Shown here: positions 8,460 to 15,733 of the stretch, one piece after another | How positions within the stretch are numbered: position 1 is the stretch's first letter | Layout: each line of letters begins with the position of its first letter | Source: Deltaproteobacteria bacterium | GTDB lineage: Bacteria; Desulfobacterota; GWC2-55-46 | Length of the DNA stretch: 64,000 nucleotides | Direction: 5' to 3' | Assembly (NCBI GenBank): GCA_016177845.1 | Contig: JACOUO010000003.1 | Location: 1 to 64,000, forward strand | Position numbers and translations under genes: made by a program | The notes under the pieces: model-generated | Seen by the model: the letters and a program-made list of their open reading frames with translations, nothing else | Databases searched by the model: none | What the model was told of the DNA's origin: nothing

Positions 8460-9983
8460 ATGGCACTGAATGTAGTTATTGCGGCTTCTGAGGCAACTCC
8501 TTACGCTAAAACAGGCGGTCTTGCCGATGTGGTGGGCGCTTTGCCTGCCGCGCTTAAAAGGCTCGGCTGCAAGGTAGTCCTGTTCCTTCCATATTACAGG
8601 CAGGTTGCCCAAAGCGGCATTGAAGTCGAACCTGCCGGCCTTGACATATCCATTCCAATCGGAAAAAGGGAAGTAAAAGCGCAGATACTTATCCACGCAA
8701 AGGGCGAAGTCCCGGTTTATTTCATCAAAAGGGATGAGTTCTACGACAGGAGCTATCTTTACGGCACGCCTGAAGGGGATTACTTCGATAATCTCGAACG
8801 GTATGCCTTTTTCTCAAGGTGCGTTCTTGAGATACTCAAGGCAAGGGGCTTTGCCCCTGATGTCATCCACTGCAATGACTGGCAGACAGGGCTGATACCT
8901 GCCTATCTTAAAGATATCTACAAAGATGATGAATACTTCAGCAGGACCTCTACACTTTTTACCATCCATAACATAGCTTATCAAGGCCTGTTTTCTCAGA
9001 AGCTCTACGAGCTTACAGGGCTGAGCCCCATCCTTTATAACCCCGAAGGAGTAGAGTTCTGGGGACAGATAAATCTGTTAAAGGCAGGCATAGTCTCCTC
9101 AGATGTCATTACTACGGTCAGTGAGGCCTATAGCAAAGAGATACAGACGCCTGAGTACGGCTACGGGCTTGAAGGCCTGTTGATAAAGAGAAAAGATGAC
9201 CTGCACGGAGTCCTTAACGGCGTTGATTATGATGAGTGGAACCCTGAGGCAGACCCTGTACTGCCCGCCAATTATTCCGCGGAGAACCTTAAAGGCAAGG
9301 CTACCTGCAAGAGAAAGGTCTTAAAGGAGTTTAATCTCAAGCTTAAGATAGGTGTGCCTGTAATCGGCATCATCTCCCGTCTTGCCGCCCAGAAAGGCTT
9401 TGATATATTATCCGAAGCGATGCCAGAGCTTATGAAGCTCAATATCGGCATCGTGGTCATAGGCACGGGCGATAAGAAATATCAGATGCTCATGGAGGAA
9501 CTCGCCGCCAGATACCATCATAAGCTGTCGGTTAAAATTGTATTTGACCAGGCGCTTTCCCATGTAATGGAGGCAGGCTGCGACATGCTCCTTATGCCTT
9601 CAAGGTATGAGCCCTGCGGTCTTAACCAGATATACAGCCTCAGGTACGGCACAATCCCCGTTGTCAGGGCAACCGGCGGGCTTGATGATACTGTGCGGGA
9701 TTATAAAGAGGGCGACGGGAATGGATTTAAATTCGATGAATATTCGGCTGAGGCGCTTGTTGCAAAGGTGAAAGAGGCGCTTGAGGTCTATAATGACAAA
9801 GAAGCATGGAAAGAGCTTATGAGACGGGGCATGGCGCAGGACTTCTCATGGGAAAGCTCAGCCCAAAAATATCTCTCTCTTTATCTTAAGGCGCAGGAAA
9901 ACTGCTTAAAAGTTAATCAGGCAAGCCAAAAAAAGACGCAACCCACCGCTGTGCCGGCACAAAAACCATCTGAAACTAAGTAA
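8460..9983 (+). CDS. glgA: Glycogen (starch) synthase GlgA, GT5 family
   Basis: GlgA transfers glucose from a nucleotide sugar (usually ADP-glucose in bacteria) to the non-reducing end of an alpha-1,4-glucan. The start is placed at ATG 8460, giving 507 residues. Known family members begin just before the substrate-loop motif, here MALNVVIAASEATPYAKTGG; an in-frame start at 8370 would add 30 unrelated residues. Further motifs are the GT-B fold ISRLAAQKGFDIL and the GT5 loop PSRYEPCGLNQIYSLRYG. The last 25 residues (rich in Gln, Lys and Pro) are a non-conserved tail. No obvious ribosome site is seen. No other glycogen genes are nearby. Confidence 0.95.
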   Translation: MALNVVIAASEATPYAKTGGLADVVGALPAALKRLGCKVVLFLPYYRQVAQSGIEVEPAGLDISIPIGKREVKAQILIHAKGEVPVYFIKRDEFYDRSYLYGTPEGDYFDNLERYAFFSRCVLEILKARGFAPDVIHCNDWQTGLIPAYLKDIYKDDEYFSRTSTLFTIHNIAYQGLFSQKLYELTGLSPILYNPEGVEFWGQINLLKAGIVSSDVITTVSEAYSKEIQTPEYGYGLEGLLIKRKDDLHGVLNGVDYDEWNPEADPVLPANYSAENLKGKATCKRKVLKEFNLKLKIGVPVIGIISRLAAQKGFDILSEAMPELMKLNIGIVVIGTGDKKYQMLMEELAARYHHKLSVKIVFDQALSHVMEAGCDMLLMPSRYEPCGLNQIYSLRYGTIPVVRATGGLDDTVRDYKEGDGNGFKFDEYSAEALVAKVKEALEVYNDKEAWKELMRRGMAQDFSWESSAQKYLSLYLKAQENCLKVNQASQKKTQPTAVPAQKPSETK

Positions 9984-10001
9984 ATCCGCATGAATTTGTA
10001 A

Positions 10002-10017
10002 TGGCATTGAACTTGCT
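10002..10017 (+). promoter_or_regulatory. Possible sigma-54 promoter before the ANTAR gene
   Basis: TGGCATTGAACTTGCT matches the -24/-12 consensus TGGCAC-N5-TTGCW at all but one position. The predicted start of transcription (about 10028) would fall only two bases before the ATG at 10030, giving a nearly leaderless message. Either that is real or the match is chance. Confidence 0.3.
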
Positions 10018-10029
10018 ATTATTCAGGGT

Positions 10030-10608
10030 ATGAGAATAATAGCGATAGTAGATGACAATGCCTCAGAAAGATTGGTCCTAAAGGGATTGGCGGAGGAGTG
10101 CGGCCTCATCATATCCGCTGAAGGAGAAAATGGCGAGCAGGCAGTAGAGATATGCAAATCGAAAGCCCCTGACGCCATCATAATGGATGTTAAAATGCCG
10201 GTAAAAGACGGCATTGAGGCGGCTGAAGAGATAAGCAGGATTTGCCCTACTCCGGTAGTGCTCCTTACAGCAAGCGATGATGAAGCGACCATAAGGCGCG
10301 CGGCTGACGCAGGGGTGATGGCGTACCTCTTAAAGCCTGTAAGGGGAGAAGAGATACTTCCAGCGGTAGAGCTTGCGATATCAAGGTTCTCTGAGTTCAA
10401 GATGCTCAGGAAAGAGAACGCAGACCTGAAGAACACAATCTACGCGAGAAAATTGATAGAGAAGGCAAAAGGGCTTCTGATGGAAAAGGAAAAGCTCACC
10501 GAAAATGAGGCCTTTGCCAGAATAAGGAAGATAAGCATGGATAAAAGAAAATCCATGACAGAGATTGCCGAAGTGATTATACTGGCATTTGAAAAGAAAA
10601 TCGGCTGA
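10030..10608 (+). CDS. ANTAR-domain response regulator (NasT/AmiR/EutV type RNA-binding antiterminator)
   Basis: The 192-residue protein has an N-terminal receiver domain and a C-terminal ANTAR domain. Receiver residues visible are D8-D9, phospho-acceptor D53, T80 and K102. A short coiled linker (about 115-138) leads to the ANTAR helix bundle at about 138-186, with the signature AKGLLMEKEKLTENEAF and AEVII. ANTAR proteins act after transcription: when phosphorylated or otherwise activated they dimerise and bind twin hairpins with A1/G4 hexaloops in mRNA leaders, preventing a terminator. Leaders of that form lie downstream at 11476, 13801 and (partly) 15629. This gene therefore most likely controls the nitrogen island. 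Its partner kinase is not adjacent; the NtrB-like kinase at 20644 is one candidate. Confidence 0.93.
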   Translation: MRIIAIVDDNASERLVLKGLAEECGLIISAEGENGEQAVEICKSKAPDAIIMDVKMPVKDGIEAAEEISRICPTPVVLLTASDDEATIRRAADAGVMAYLLKPVRGEEILPAVELAISRFSEFKMLRKENADLKNTIYARKLIEKAKGLLMEKEKLTENEAFARIRKISMDKRKSMTEIAEVIILAFEKKIG

Positions 10609-10621
10609 CAGGGGTGAATAG

Positions 10622-11320
10622 ATGAAGAAGGTTCTTGTCATTCAGCATGTGCCTCACGAAGGGCTCGGCATCATTGGCCCGATGCTTGAGTCAGCAGGCA
10701 TTGGGGCTGATTGCATAAAGGTCTATAAAGACAAGCTGCCGAGGGACGCCCAAGGATATGACGGCTTGATAGTCCTTGGCGGGCCCATGGGCGTGTACGA
10801 GGAAGATACATACCCGTTCATCTCAAAAGAGATAAAGCTCATACAATCAGCTCTAAAGGACAGGCTTCCTATATTGGGTATTTGCCTTGGCTCGCAGCTT
10901 CTGGCAAAGGCCGCAGGCGCCTCAGTATATAAAGGCAATGCAAAGGAAATCGGCTGGTTTAACATAAGCCTTACCGAAGAAGGAAAAAAGGACAGGCTCC
11001 TTATGGGGCTGCCAGGTGAGCTTACGGTATTTCAGTGGCACGGGGATACATTCGATGTCCCTTCAAACGGGGTCAACCTTGTCTCATCAGAATTGTTCCC
11101 GAATCAGTTGATAAAAGTAGGGCCTTGCGCCTACGGGGTCCAATTCCATCTCGAAGTTACCGAGAGGATGGTCGATGAATGGACAGAGGTGAATGAGGAT
11201 GAGCTAAAGCCCCTTGGAATAGATGGGGATGAGATAATCGAGGAGACAGAAACCAGGATTTACGACCTGCATAAATACGGTCGTACATTCATCTCAAGAT
11301 TCCTCAGGCTGCTTCAATAA
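10622..11320 (+). CDS. Class I glutamine amidotransferase (GMP-synthase-like GATase domain protein)
   Basis: This 232-residue single-domain amidotransferase has a full catalytic triad: nucleophile C88 in GICLGSQLLA, and H176 and E178 in YGVQFHLE. The oxyanion loop GGPMGVYE is at 53-60. Such proteins hydrolyse glutamine and pass ammonia, or a gamma-glutamyl group, to an unknown acceptor. It starts 13 bp after the ANTAR gene and is probably co-transcribed, which suggests a role in nitrogen metabolism. There is no ATP-pyrophosphatase domain, so it is not GMP synthase itself. The substrate cannot be read from the sequence. Confidence 0.85.
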   Translation: MKKVLVIQHVPHEGLGIIGPMLESAGIGADCIKVYKDKLPRDAQGYDGLIVLGGPMGVYEEDTYPFISKEIKLIQSALKDRLPILGICLGSQLLAKAAGASVYKGNAKEIGWFNISLTEEGKKDRLLMGLPGELTVFQWHGDTFDVPSNGVNLVSSELFPNQLIKVGPCAYGVQFHLEVTERMVDEWTEVNEDELKPLGIDGDEIIEETETRIYDLHKYGRTFISRFLRLLQ

Positions 11321-11418
11321 TAGGCAGCAGTGATTAGAAGTGAGGCAATTTAACCTCCTTTAATAGCGTACTGACTTGAAAATGGGGTTAAAAACAAGAG
11401 GTTTTTCAAATTATAATC

Positions 11419-11435
11419 TTGGCACTCAAGTTGCA
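11419..11435 (+). promoter_or_regulatory. Sigma-54 (RpoN) promoter
   Basis: TTGGCACTCAAGTTGCA matches the -24 (TGGCAC) and -12 (TTGCA) elements exactly with the required five-base spacing. Transcription should start near 11446, upstream of the twin-hairpin leader and the gene at 11606. An NtrC-type sigma-54 activator is encoded at 19217. Confidence 0.85.
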
Positions 11436-11475
11436 AAACCATAAGACAGGTTTTTGATTTGAATTGCAATGCTTT

Positions 11476-11553
11476 AAGGTTACAAGGGAGTAATCTTAAA
11501 AATTATCTGTAAAGGCAAAGGCGCCTTTCCGCAAGGGGGGCGCCTTTTGTTTT
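11476..11553 (+). promoter_or_regulatory. ANTAR-type twin-hairpin leader with overlapping terminator
   Basis: Hairpin P1 is AAGGTTAC (11476-11483), hexaloop AAGGGA, and GTAATCTT (11490-11497). After a 13-base linker, hairpin P2 is AAAGGC (11511-11516), hexaloop AAAGGC, and GCCTTT (11523-11528). Both loops have A at position 1 and G at position 4, the rule for ANTAR-protein binding sites. The P2 loop and 3' arm also form the 5' arm of a terminator: AAAGGCGCC (11517-11525) pairs with GGCGCCTTT (11539-11547), followed by TGTTTT. P2 and the terminator cannot form together, as expected for antitermination. Confidence 0.85.
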
Positions 11554-11605
11554 CCCCCCGAAAACAAAGAAACGAAAAATTCTAATTCAGACGGAGGGAA
11601 AAAAC

Positions 11606-12391
11606 ATGAAAAGATTGGCGGCATCACTGATAGCGGTATCCTGTTTGGCCTTTGCAGGCAATGCAGGCGCAACACCTTCAACGACTTTCTGGACACCGGC
11701 AACAAGCGACATTCAGCCTTATGGAGTTCTTCACATCGGTATCGATAACTACTTCACTGTAGGCAGAAAGGCTGACAGGGGCTCGCTTCCGACAGATGTC
11801 GGATTGACAATAGGGGTGCTTCCTTATGAAAAGCTCCAGCTTGAGGTAGGAGTTGACCTTATGGAGCCTTCGACAGACCCTTTGTTCTTTAACGCAAAGC
11901 TCGGCACCCCTGAAAATTCGCTTTTCGAGGGCTCACCCGCAATCAATATCGGCGTATGCACTGTGGGCACTGACAAGAAGGACGCAGCAAATGACGGGGA
12001 TGGCAGGACCGATTACAACATAGTTGATTTCATAGTGGGAAAAACCCTTCCCGCAAACCTCGGCAGGGTTCATGCGGGCGTGTATTACGGAAACCCGAGC
12101 ACACTTGTTGACATAAACGGGGATAAGGAAAATACAGGCTACATGGTCGGCTATGACAAGGGCTTTATGCCTGTGACAGACGCAAAGGGCGAGTATTCAA
12201 AATGGGTGGTTGCGGCTGACTATATCAGCGGAAAGAACTATGTAGGAGGAGGCGGGATAGGCATAGCCCGTTTCTTTACAAGGGATATATCCATACTCAC
12301 AGGGCCGGTCTGGTTCAATGAGCCTGCACTTGCAGGCCCGAACGCCAACGCCAAATGGGTCTGGTCAACACAGCTTGACATAAATTATTAA
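11606..12391 (+). CDS. Putative outer-membrane beta-barrel protein of unknown function
   Basis: This 261-residue exported protein has a signal peptide, with likely cleavage after MKRLAASLIAVSCLAFAGNAGA. No known domain was recognised. The mature part alternates short polar and aromatic stretches and Gly/Asn turns, and ends in an aromatic residue (LDINY), as outer-membrane beta-barrels do. Ribosome site GGAGGG lies eight bases before the ATG. It is the first gene behind the sigma-54 promoter at 11419 and the ANTAR leader, and sits directly before amt. A porin-like role in uptake of a nitrogen source is the simplest reading, but this is inference from context only. Confidence 0.6.
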   Translation: MKRLAASLIAVSCLAFAGNAGATPSTTFWTPATSDIQPYGVLHIGIDNYFTVGRKADRGSLPTDVGLTIGVLPYEKLQLEVGVDLMEPSTDPLFFNAKLGTPENSLFEGSPAINIGVCTVGTDKKDAANDGDGRTDYNIVDFIVGKTLPANLGRVHAGVYYGNPSTLVDINGDKENTGYMVGYDKGFMPVTDAKGEYSKWVVAADYISGKNYVGGGGIGIARFFTRDISILTGPVWFNEPALAGPNANAKWVWSTQLDINY

Positions 12392-12412
12392 GTCTCAATT
12401 TTTCAAAATGAA

Positions 12413-12461
12413 ATGAGGGGCAGGCAAAGCCGCCCTGAGGCCTCTAAAAGGCTGCCCCTCA
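12413..12461 (+). promoter_or_regulatory. Structured leader before amt with an ANTAR-like loop
   Basis: TGAGGGGCAG (12414-12423) can pair with CTGCCCCTCA (12452-12461), with no T-run after it. Inside lies CAGGC-(AAAGCC)-GCC(C)TG at 12421-12437, a hairpin whose hexaloop 12426-12431 has A1 and G4 like the ANTAR sites elsewhere in this island. The two folds compete for 12421-12423. No second hexaloop hairpin was found, so this is a weaker candidate. Confidence 0.4.
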
Positions 12462-12494
12462 AAAAGATCAAAGAAGATCAGGAGGACGAAGGAG

Positions 12495-13784
12495 ATGGAA
12501 GCTGTAAAGAGGCTGTTCCCAAGGCTTGCTATGGTTCTGCTTGCGCTTGGCATTTTTTCTGCGACTGCGTTTGCGGCAGACGCGCAGGCAATCGACAAGG
12601 CAGATACCGCTTGGCTGCTTATATCCACCGCGCTGGTAATGTTTATGACTCCGGGGCTTGCGCTTTTTTACGCAGGCATGGCAAGAAAGAAAAATGTGCT
12701 CTCAACAATGATGCAGAGTTTCTTCATACTCTGCCTCATTACCATACAGTGGATACTAATGGGCTACAGCTTAAGCTTCGGCCCTGACATTGGCGGCTTC
12801 ATAGGGGGGCTTGATTTTCTTGGGCTTTCAAATGTGGGAATAGAACCTAAAGGCACCATTCCTCACCTCCTGTTCATGGCTTTTCAGGGCATGTTCGCGG
12901 CAATTACCGTAGCCCTTATAACAGGGGCTTTTGCCGAAAGGATAAAGTTCTCGGCAGTCGTAATATTCAGCATTCTCTGGGCGTTCATTGTGTATGACCC
13001 GCTTACTCACTGGGTCTGGGGCGGAGGCTGGCTTCAAAAGATGGGCGTGCTGGACTTCGCGGGCGGCATCGTCGTTCACATAAGCTCAGGCGTATCAGCC
13101 CTTGTAGCCGCAATCTACATAGGCAGGAGACGCGGATACCCCAGAGAGCTTATGCCCCCGCACAACCTGACGCTTACGATAATCGGCATGGGCATACTCT
13201 GGTTCGGTTGGTTCGGGTTTAACGCGGGAAGCGCCCTTGCAAGCGACGGCCTTGCTGTAATAGCGTTCGTAACGACAAACACCGCGGCGGCAACAGGCAC
13301 CATCACATGGACATTCATAGAGTGGGCGCACAGGGGCAAGCCCACGATGCTCGGCGCGATGTCAGGGGCTGTGGCAGGTCTCGGCTCAATAACCCCTGCG
13401 GCAGGTTTTGTAACCCCTGCGGCAGCGATCCTGATAGGCCTGGCAGGAGGCGTGCTCTGCTACATAGCAGTGACTATCTTAAAACCGAAGCTTGGTTATG
13501 ATGACACGCTCGATGTCTTCGGCATACACGGAATAGCAGGCACATGGGGAACAATAGCAACAGGTCTTTTCGCTTCAATCGGCGCAACAGGCCTTTTCTA
13601 CGGAAACCCGGCCCAGCTTGTAAACCAGCTCATCGGGGCCGGCGTGACAATCGTGCTCGCAGTTGTCGGCACATATGTGATACTTAAGGCAGTTGACCTT
13701 GCGGTAGGCATAAGGGTAGCGACTGAAGAGGAGATACAGGGCCTTGACATAACACAGCACGAAGAGAGCGGATATAACCTGTAA
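12495..13784 (+). CDS. amt: Ammonium transporter Amt (first copy)
   Basis: Amt is an inner-membrane ammonium channel. The 429-residue protein has a cleavable signal peptide (to about residue 32, ending TAFAADAQA), then about eleven membrane helices. Typical motifs are TPGLALFYAGM, the gate/filter region TGAFAERIKF, DFAGGIVVHISSGVSALVAA with the first pore histidine, and FGIHGIAGTWGT with the second. The C-terminal tail ends HEESGYNL, a usual PII-binding region. Ribosome site AGGAGG and AAGGAG precede the ATG. It is followed by a PII gene, the classic amt-glnK arrangement. A second amt follows at 14297. Confidence 0.96.
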   Translation: MEAVKRLFPRLAMVLLALGIFSATAFAADAQAIDKADTAWLLISTALVMFMTPGLALFYAGMARKKNVLSTMMQSFFILCLITIQWILMGYSLSFGPDIGGFIGGLDFLGLSNVGIEPKGTIPHLLFMAFQGMFAAITVALITGAFAERIKFSAVVIFSILWAFIVYDPLTHWVWGGGWLQKMGVLDFAGGIVVHISSGVSALVAAIYIGRRRGYPRELMPPHNLTLTIIGMGILWFGWFGFNAGSALASDGLAVIAFVTTNTAAATGTITWTFIEWAHRGKPTMLGAMSGAVAGLGSITPAAGFVTPAAAILIGLAGGVLCYIAVTILKPKLGYDDTLDVFGIHGIAGTWGTIATGLFASIGATGLFYGNPAQLVNQLIGAGVTIVLAVVGTYVILKAVDLAVGIRVATEEEIQGLDITQHEESGYNL

Positions 13785-13800
13785 CTCTTAAAAAATAAAA

Positions 13801-13898
13801 AAGGCACAGAGCTGTGCCCTTATAAAGAACAAAGGCAAAGGCGCCTTTTGCGGCGGATGGGAACGCTATCCACGCAGAGTGGCGCCTTTTGATTTTTA
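13801..13898 (+). promoter_or_regulatory. ANTAR-type twin-hairpin leader before the PII gene
   Basis: P1 is GGCAC (13803-13807), loop AGAGCT, GTGCC (13814-13818). After a 12-base linker P2 is AAAGGC (13831-13836), loop AAAGGC, GCCTTT (13843-13848), identical to the P2 before 11606. Both loops have A1 and G4. The alternative terminator pairs AAAGGCGCC (13837-13845) with GGCGCCTTT (13881-13889), followed by TGATTTTT. This predicts that read-through from amt into the PII gene depends on the ANTAR protein. Confidence 0.82.
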
Positions 13899-13923
13899 AA
13901 CGACATTCAAACCGGGGAGGTGA

Positions 13924-14268
<345 letters not shown>

Positions 14269-14296
14269 GGCATAAAAGAATATAGCGGAGGCTAAA

Positions 14297-15607
14297 ATGA
14301 TTACAAAAATACTTTCAATATTGTTCGCGGTCCTCGTTATGCCGCTCTCAGCGCTTGCGGCAGACGCAGCGCCGCCGCAGATAGACACAGGCGATACCGC
14401 CTGGGTGCTTATCTCAACTGCGTTTGTGCTCCTTATGACGGCTCCTGGGCTTGCGCTCTTCTACGGAGGCATGGTCAGAAGGAAAAATGTGCTCGGCACA
14501 ATAATGCAGAGCTTTGTCATACTCTGCATTATAAGCATACAGTGGGTGCTCTTCGGGTACTCGCTCTCTTTCGGGCCTGATAACTGGGGGCTTATCGGAG
14601 GGCTTGAGTGGATGGGCTTAGCAGGCGTTGGCGGAGCTCCTAACGCGGATTACGCCGCTACAATCCCTCATCAGGCATTCATGATTTTCCAGATGATGTT
14701 CGCTGTCATCACCCCGGCGCTTATTACAGGCGCATTCGCGGAGAGGATGAAGTTCTCAAGTTTCCTGATATTCACGATTCTTTGGACGACGCTTGTATAT
14801 GACCCTGTCGCGCACTGGGTCTGGGGAGTAGGCGGATGGCTGAGGACCCTTGGCGCGCTTGATTTCGCGGGCGGAACGGTTGTTCATATAAGCTCAGGCG
14901 TATCAGCCCTCGTAACCGCAATAGTCCTCGGAAAGAGAAAAGGCTACATGGCAGAGATAATGGCTCCGCACAACCTGCCTACAACCGTACTTGGCGCAGG
15001 GCTTCTGTGGTTCGGCTGGTTTGGTTTTAACGCAGGCAGCTCACTTGGGGCAAACGGGCTTGCCGCATCAGCCTTTGTGGTAACAAATACTGCAGCCGCA
15101 GCCGCTGGGCTCTCCTGGCTTCTTGCGGAATGGGTGCACAGGGGAAAACCCACTGTCCTTGGCCTTGCCTCAGGCGTTGTAGCAGGGCTTGTCGCGATAA
15201 CACCGGCTGCGGGCTTTGTAACCCCGGTTGCTTCAATAATACTCGGATTGTGCGCTGGCGTCATCTGCTACATATCCGTAAGCTTCATGAAGCCTCTTTT
15301 GAAATATGATGACTCGCTTGACGCTTTCGGAATCCACGGGGTAGGCGGAATCTGGGGAGCGATTGCAACAGGTCTTTTCGCTTCTGTTGCCATAAACTCA
15401 GCAGGGGCGGATGGCCTCTTCTATGGCAACTCAGCCCTCCTCTGGAAGCAATTGATTGCGATAGTGGCAAGCGCCGGGTATTCAGCGATAGTCACCTTTA
15501 TACTTCTCAAGCTCATTGACTGGTCAATGGGACTTAGGGTCTCAAAGGAAGATGAAATACTCGGGCTGGACCTCTCGCAGCACAGCGAAAGCGGATATAC
15601 GATGTAA
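14297..15607 (+). CDS. amt: Ammonium transporter Amt (second copy)
   Basis: This 436-residue paralogue of the Amt at 12495 also has a signal peptide (to about residue 24, ALAADA). Key motifs are TGAFAERMKF, DFAGGTVVHISSGVSALVTA with the first pore histidine, FGIHGVGGIWGA with the second, and a C-terminal SQHSESGYTM. It starts 28 bp after the PII gene with ribosome site GGAGG, so the two are co-transcribed. Two similar channels in one cluster suggest a tandem duplication; they may differ in affinity or in PII control, which cannot be told from sequence. Confidence 0.96.
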   Translation: MITKILSILFAVLVMPLSALAADAAPPQIDTGDTAWVLISTAFVLLMTAPGLALFYGGMVRRKNVLGTIMQSFVILCIISIQWVLFGYSLSFGPDNWGLIGGLEWMGLAGVGGAPNADYAATIPHQAFMIFQMMFAVITPALITGAFAERMKFSSFLIFTILWTTLVYDPVAHWVWGVGGWLRTLGALDFAGGTVVHISSGVSALVTAIVLGKRKGYMAEIMAPHNLPTTVLGAGLLWFGWFGFNAGSSLGANGLAASAFVVTNTAAAAAGLSWLLAEWVHRGKPTVLGLASGVVAGLVAITPAAGFVTPVASIILGLCAGVICYISVSFMKPLLKYDDSLDAFGIHGVGGIWGAIATGLFASVAINSAGADGLFYGNSALLWKQLIAIVASAGYSAIVTFILLKLIDWSMGLRVSKEDEILGLDLSQHSESGYTM

Positions 15608-15628
15608 GGTTCTTTCAGCAGGGTACAC

Positions 15629-15671
15629 AGGCAAAGGCGCCTTGGGTCTTCCGGGGCGCCTTTTGATTTTT
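15629..15671 (+). promoter_or_regulatory. Terminator with ANTAR-type P2 hairpin before nirB
   Basis: P2 is AGGC (15629-15632), hexaloop AAAGGC with A1/G4, GCCT (15639-15642). The overlapping terminator pairs AAAGGCGCC (15633-15641) with GGCGCCTTT (15655-15663) followed by TGATTTTT. A proper P1 is not seen. The best upstream stem is GTTCT-(TTCAGC)-AGGGT, which lacks A1 and G4. It therefore has the switch half of an ANTAR leader, perhaps with a degenerate P1. Confidence 0.6.
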
Positions 15672-15733
15672 CCTGGTAAATACCCGCAGCGCTTGGTGCG
15701 GAGGTTTTAATTTTAAACAGAAAGGCAAAGACC

